Shown in pieces: positions 45,447 to 46,917 of a stretch of DNA of 46,917 bases. The position numbers and the translations under genes are program-made. Positions within the stretch are counted from its first letter, which is position 1; every line of letters starts with the position of its first letter. Source of the stretch: UBA12079 sp964608745 (GTDB lineage Bacteria > Patescibacteriota > Minisyncoccia > Phycocordibacterales > UBA12079); NCBI GenBank assembly GCA_964608745.1, contig CAZSPC010000006.1, positions 1 to 46,917 on the forward strand, written 5' to 3'. The notes below the pieces were generated by a model, which saw only the letters and a list, made by a program, of their open reading frames with translations, searched no databases and was not told the origin of the DNA.

Positions 45447-45712
45447 TATTTCTCCTTTTCCTCTTCGTTTTCTTCTTTCGGCCACCAAGAAAATGGTCCA
45501 GACGGAATAATATAAATCATTTTTCCGGTTTTTAAATCCCAAATGACCCAATACAGTGTTTTGCTTTTGTAATTTGCTTTCTTTAAAGGTTGGGTTGGTG
45601 CACTCATTCTGCAATGAGGACACCCATCTTCGTGTTTTAAAAAAGTTGCTCTACAACTAATACAGCGATGAGAATGACCCAATGTCATTTCTAAACTATC
45701 TCTTTGAACCAT
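45446..45712 (-). CDS. Small protein with zinc-ribbon motif
   Basis: 88 residues; a GAGG site is present nine to ten nucleotides before ATG 45712. HRCISCRATFLKHEDGCPHC (about 15-34) is a CxxC-x10-CxxC zinc ribbon, followed by a Trp-rich segment (YWVIWDLKTGKMIYIIPSGP, about 54-73) and an acidic tail. It shares its promoter block with the 28621 gene. Unknown function; the TAATG overlap with the next gene indicates that both products act together. Confidence 0.75.
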   Translation of the reverse strand: MVQRDSLEMTLGHSHRCISCRATFLKHEDGCPHCRMSAPTQPLKKANYKSKTLYWVIWDLKTGKMIYIIPSGPFSWWPKEENEEEKEK

Positions 45713-45758
45713 ATTCTTATCCTCGATAAAGTTTCAAGATTATATAATTTTCTTCTTC

Positions 45759-45790
45759 AACACTACCAAATCCCAAAACTTTTTGCAATT
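45759..45790 (-). promoter_or_regulatory. Promoter module of the zinc-ribbon pair, shared with the 28621 gene
   Basis: On the minus strand TTGCAA (45788-45783), 17 nt, TAGTGT (45765-45760). Nearly identical over about 31 nt to 29193-29224. Confidence 0.6.
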
Positions 45791-45815
45791 CATTTATAAT
45801 TTTTAATTTTTAATT

Positions 45816-45821
45816 TATAAT
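45816..45821 (+). promoter_or_regulatory. -10 hexamer of holA, leaderless geometry
   Basis: TATAAT six nucleotides before ATG 45828, no Shine-Dalgarno; back to back with the shared promoter module on the other strand. Confidence 0.5.
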
Positions 45822-45827
45822 AAAGCT

Positions 45828-46580
45828 ATGCTTTATTTACTCCATGGTTCTGATTTCAAAAAATCACGGAAAAAACTTCACTCACTAATTGATGTCTTGC
45901 AAAAGAAAAAACCGGATGCGAGTTTTTTCAAATTGGATTCTTCAAATTTTTCTGAGAGTCAGCTAGACGAGTTGGTTGGAGGGCAGGGGCTTTTTGAACA
46001 GAAATATATTGTACAGATGGATGGTCTTTTGGAAAATACAAAGACTCGAGATTTTGTTGTAGACAGATTAAAAGAAATCGGCGAGTCAGATAATATTTTT
46101 GTATTTATTGAAGAAAAAATAACTAAACCTGTGTTGAAAAAGGTGCAGAAGCAAGCTCAGAAAGTGCAAGAGTTCGAACTATCTGAAAAAACTGGGAGAA
46201 AATTTAGTGTTGTTGATGGAACTGAATTAGATTTAGGAGAATTTAATATTTTTAATTTAGCCGATGCTTTTGGTAAGAAAGATAAAAAAAGTTTATGGAC
46301 TTTGTATCAAAAAGCAAAAATGAGAAATATTCCTGATGAAGAAATTCACGGAATCTTAAATTGGCAATTACGGAGTATGATGATTGCTTCAAAAACAAAA
46401 ACAGCCCAAGAATCTGGCTTGAAACCTTTCGTATATAATAAATCAAAAAAATTTGCTGGAAATTTTGAAAAAGGTGAACTAGAAAAATTATCTTCGAAAT
46501 TTATCTCTATTTATCACGATGCTCGTAGGGGATTATGTGAATTTGATATTGAAATGGAAAAATTTGTTTTAGGGATATAA
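45828..46580 (+). CDS. holA: DNA polymerase III delta subunit-like protein
   Basis: 250 residues, shorter than the usual 330-340. The N-terminus MLYLLHGSDFKKSRKKLHSL matches the start of HolA (LLxGxD), followed by FSESQLDELVGGQGLFEQKY (about 42-61), the typical delta motif where the subunit opens the clamp, and IFVFIEEKITK. The middle shows NIFNLADAFGKKDKKSLWTL and the collar-domain-like EEIHGILNWQLRSM (about 171-184), and the end ARRGLCEFDIEMEKFVL. Delta loads the beta clamp (dnaN here) as part of the clamp loader. A bidirectional terminator follows. Confidence 0.88.
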   Translation: MLYLLHGSDFKKSRKKLHSLIDVLQKKKPDASFFKLDSSNFSESQLDELVGGQGLFEQKYIVQMDGLLENTKTRDFVVDRLKEIGESDNIFVFIEEKITKPVLKKVQKQAQKVQEFELSEKTGRKFSVVDGTELDLGEFNIFNLADAFGKKDKKSLWTLYQKAKMRNIPDEEIHGILNWQLRSMMIASKTKTAQESGLKPFVYNKSKKFAGNFEKGELEKLSSKFISIYHDARRGLCEFDIEMEKFVLGI

Positions 46581-46609
46581 AAAAAGTTCGACACAATGTC
46601 GAACTTTTT
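46581..46609. terminator. Bidirectional terminator after holA
   Basis: AAAAAGTTCGACA and TGTCGAACTTTTT form a perfect 13-bp stem around CAA. It can serve holA and the convergent small membrane protein gene. Confidence 0.8.
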
Positions 46610-46622
46610 GATGTGTTTTACT

Positions 46623-46820
46623 TCAATTTAACAAAACAATTGCACCAACGGCTAATGTAATACCAGCAAGAAATTTTATTGTTACTCCGCCGAGTATAAT
46701 TTTATATACTATCGGCACCATAACTTGAACCATAACCATTGTTATAAATAAGGTACTTGCATTATCTGCGGTTACCTTGGAAAGTCCCTTACCAAAGAGT
46801 AACATGCCCATGGCTGACAA
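46623..46820 (-). CDS. Small membrane protein resembling half of an EamA/DMT-type transporter
   Basis: 65 residues from ATG 46820 (an upstream TTG would add three residues). Two hydrophobic segments, STLFITMVMVQVMVPIVYKI (about 23-42) and IKFLAGITLAVGAIVLL (about 48-64), preceded by MGMLLFGKGLSKVTADNA. The arrangement resembles the last two spans of EamA/DMT-superfamily transporters, or small multidrug-resistance-type single-domain versions, but the length is short even for those. It could be a fragment of a decayed transporter. The region upstream to the window edge (46821-46917) holds only a 28-codon open frame without support. Confidence 0.5.
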   Translation of the reverse strand: MSAMGMLLFGKGLSKVTADNASTLFITMVMVQVMVPIVYKIILGGVTIKFLAGITLAVGAIVLLN

Positions 46821-46917
46821 ATTCGACTTAATATCAATTTCTGGGGTTTTTCCTATTCAAAAAATCATCAACCAATTTTTCTCTCAAATCACTTCTCAAA
46901 CCGTTATGGTTCTTGAG

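Noticed and set aside
45447..45623. Longer form of the 45144 gene
   Set aside because: The extra frame overlaps the zinc-ribbon gene in another phase, whereas ATG 45446 has its own Shine-Dalgarno and a TAATG coupling.
46834..46917. Partial gene at the right edge (minus strand, 28 codons, LKNHNGLRSDLREKLVDDFL and on)
   Set aside because: The frame is open to the edge and has coding-like composition, but it is too short to identify and has no supporting signal inside the window.
1..46917. tRNA and rRNA genes, or an alternative genetic code (TGA as Gly)
   Set aside because: No tRNA cloverleaf or rRNA signature was found by reading. TGA terminates several frames, and Trp is read from TGG.

Overview
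The window looks like a chromosomal segment from a Candidate Phyla Radiation (Patescibacteria) bacterium, most likely a Parcubacteria-type lineage. This is inferred from the low G+C content, the small single-copy housekeeping genes, the short intergenic spaces, and a gene set typical of these organisms: split VirB4, a PrgI-family protein, a VirB6-like protein and large cell-surface proteins. TGA acts as a stop and TGG encodes Trp, so the genetic code is the standard bacterial one. I saw no tRNA, rRNA or CRISPR array. A run of 100 N (5931-6030) marks a scaffold gap inside a repetitive coding sequence.

Layout. 1-495: hairpins, short tandem repeats and one possible tiny membrane protein. 496-3602: a UvrD/PcrA-type helicase and rsmA. 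3678-18227: a long co-directional block for a type IV secretion (T4SS)-like envelope machine, comprising surface proteins with discoidin-like domains, VirB6/TrbL, a VirB4 N-terminal-like protein, PrgI, the VirB4 ATPase, a VirB2-like pilin and a beta-propeller-like protein. Two four-helix-bundle (S23) genes are inserted in this block. 18348-28286: the ancestral origin neighbourhood in rearranged form (yidC-jag, rnpA, rpmH, oriC-like region, dnaA, dnaN). It also holds a VirD4/TraD-like coupling ATPase, a Tat-motif protein, a PaaX/Cas2-fold regulator, an IS200 remnant, and a third S23 gene between dnaA and dnaN. 28287-38140: an accessory-rich stretch with a toxin-antitoxin pair, a DUF397 protein, a TrmB-like regulator, tandem paralogues, a phage-like small gene and many palindromic repeats, interleaved with a class A penicillin-binding protein, ruvC and yebC. 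38165-46917: ruvB, pilB, tsaE, hicBA, polA, a zinc-ribbon gene pair, holA and a small membrane protein.

Three themes cut across the genes. (1) Housekeeping genes repeatedly have a TATAAT-like -10 hexamer 6-8 nt before the ATG and no Shine-Dalgarno, which suggests leaderless mRNAs. Small accessory genes instead carry strong GGAGG sites, and four of them share a TTG-N17-TANTGT promoter form. (2) Palindromes occur in several families, both between genes and inside reading frames (polA twice, ruvC, tsaE, the 3' ends of the PBP gene and yebC). This resembles Rickettsia palindromic elements. (3) Each of the three four-helix-bundle genes sits inside its own long inverted repeat, as in 23S rRNA intervening sequences but located in mRNA operons. 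Similar inverted repeats lacking the gene occur nearby. Theme 3 is the best candidate here for an undescribed mobile or regulatory system.
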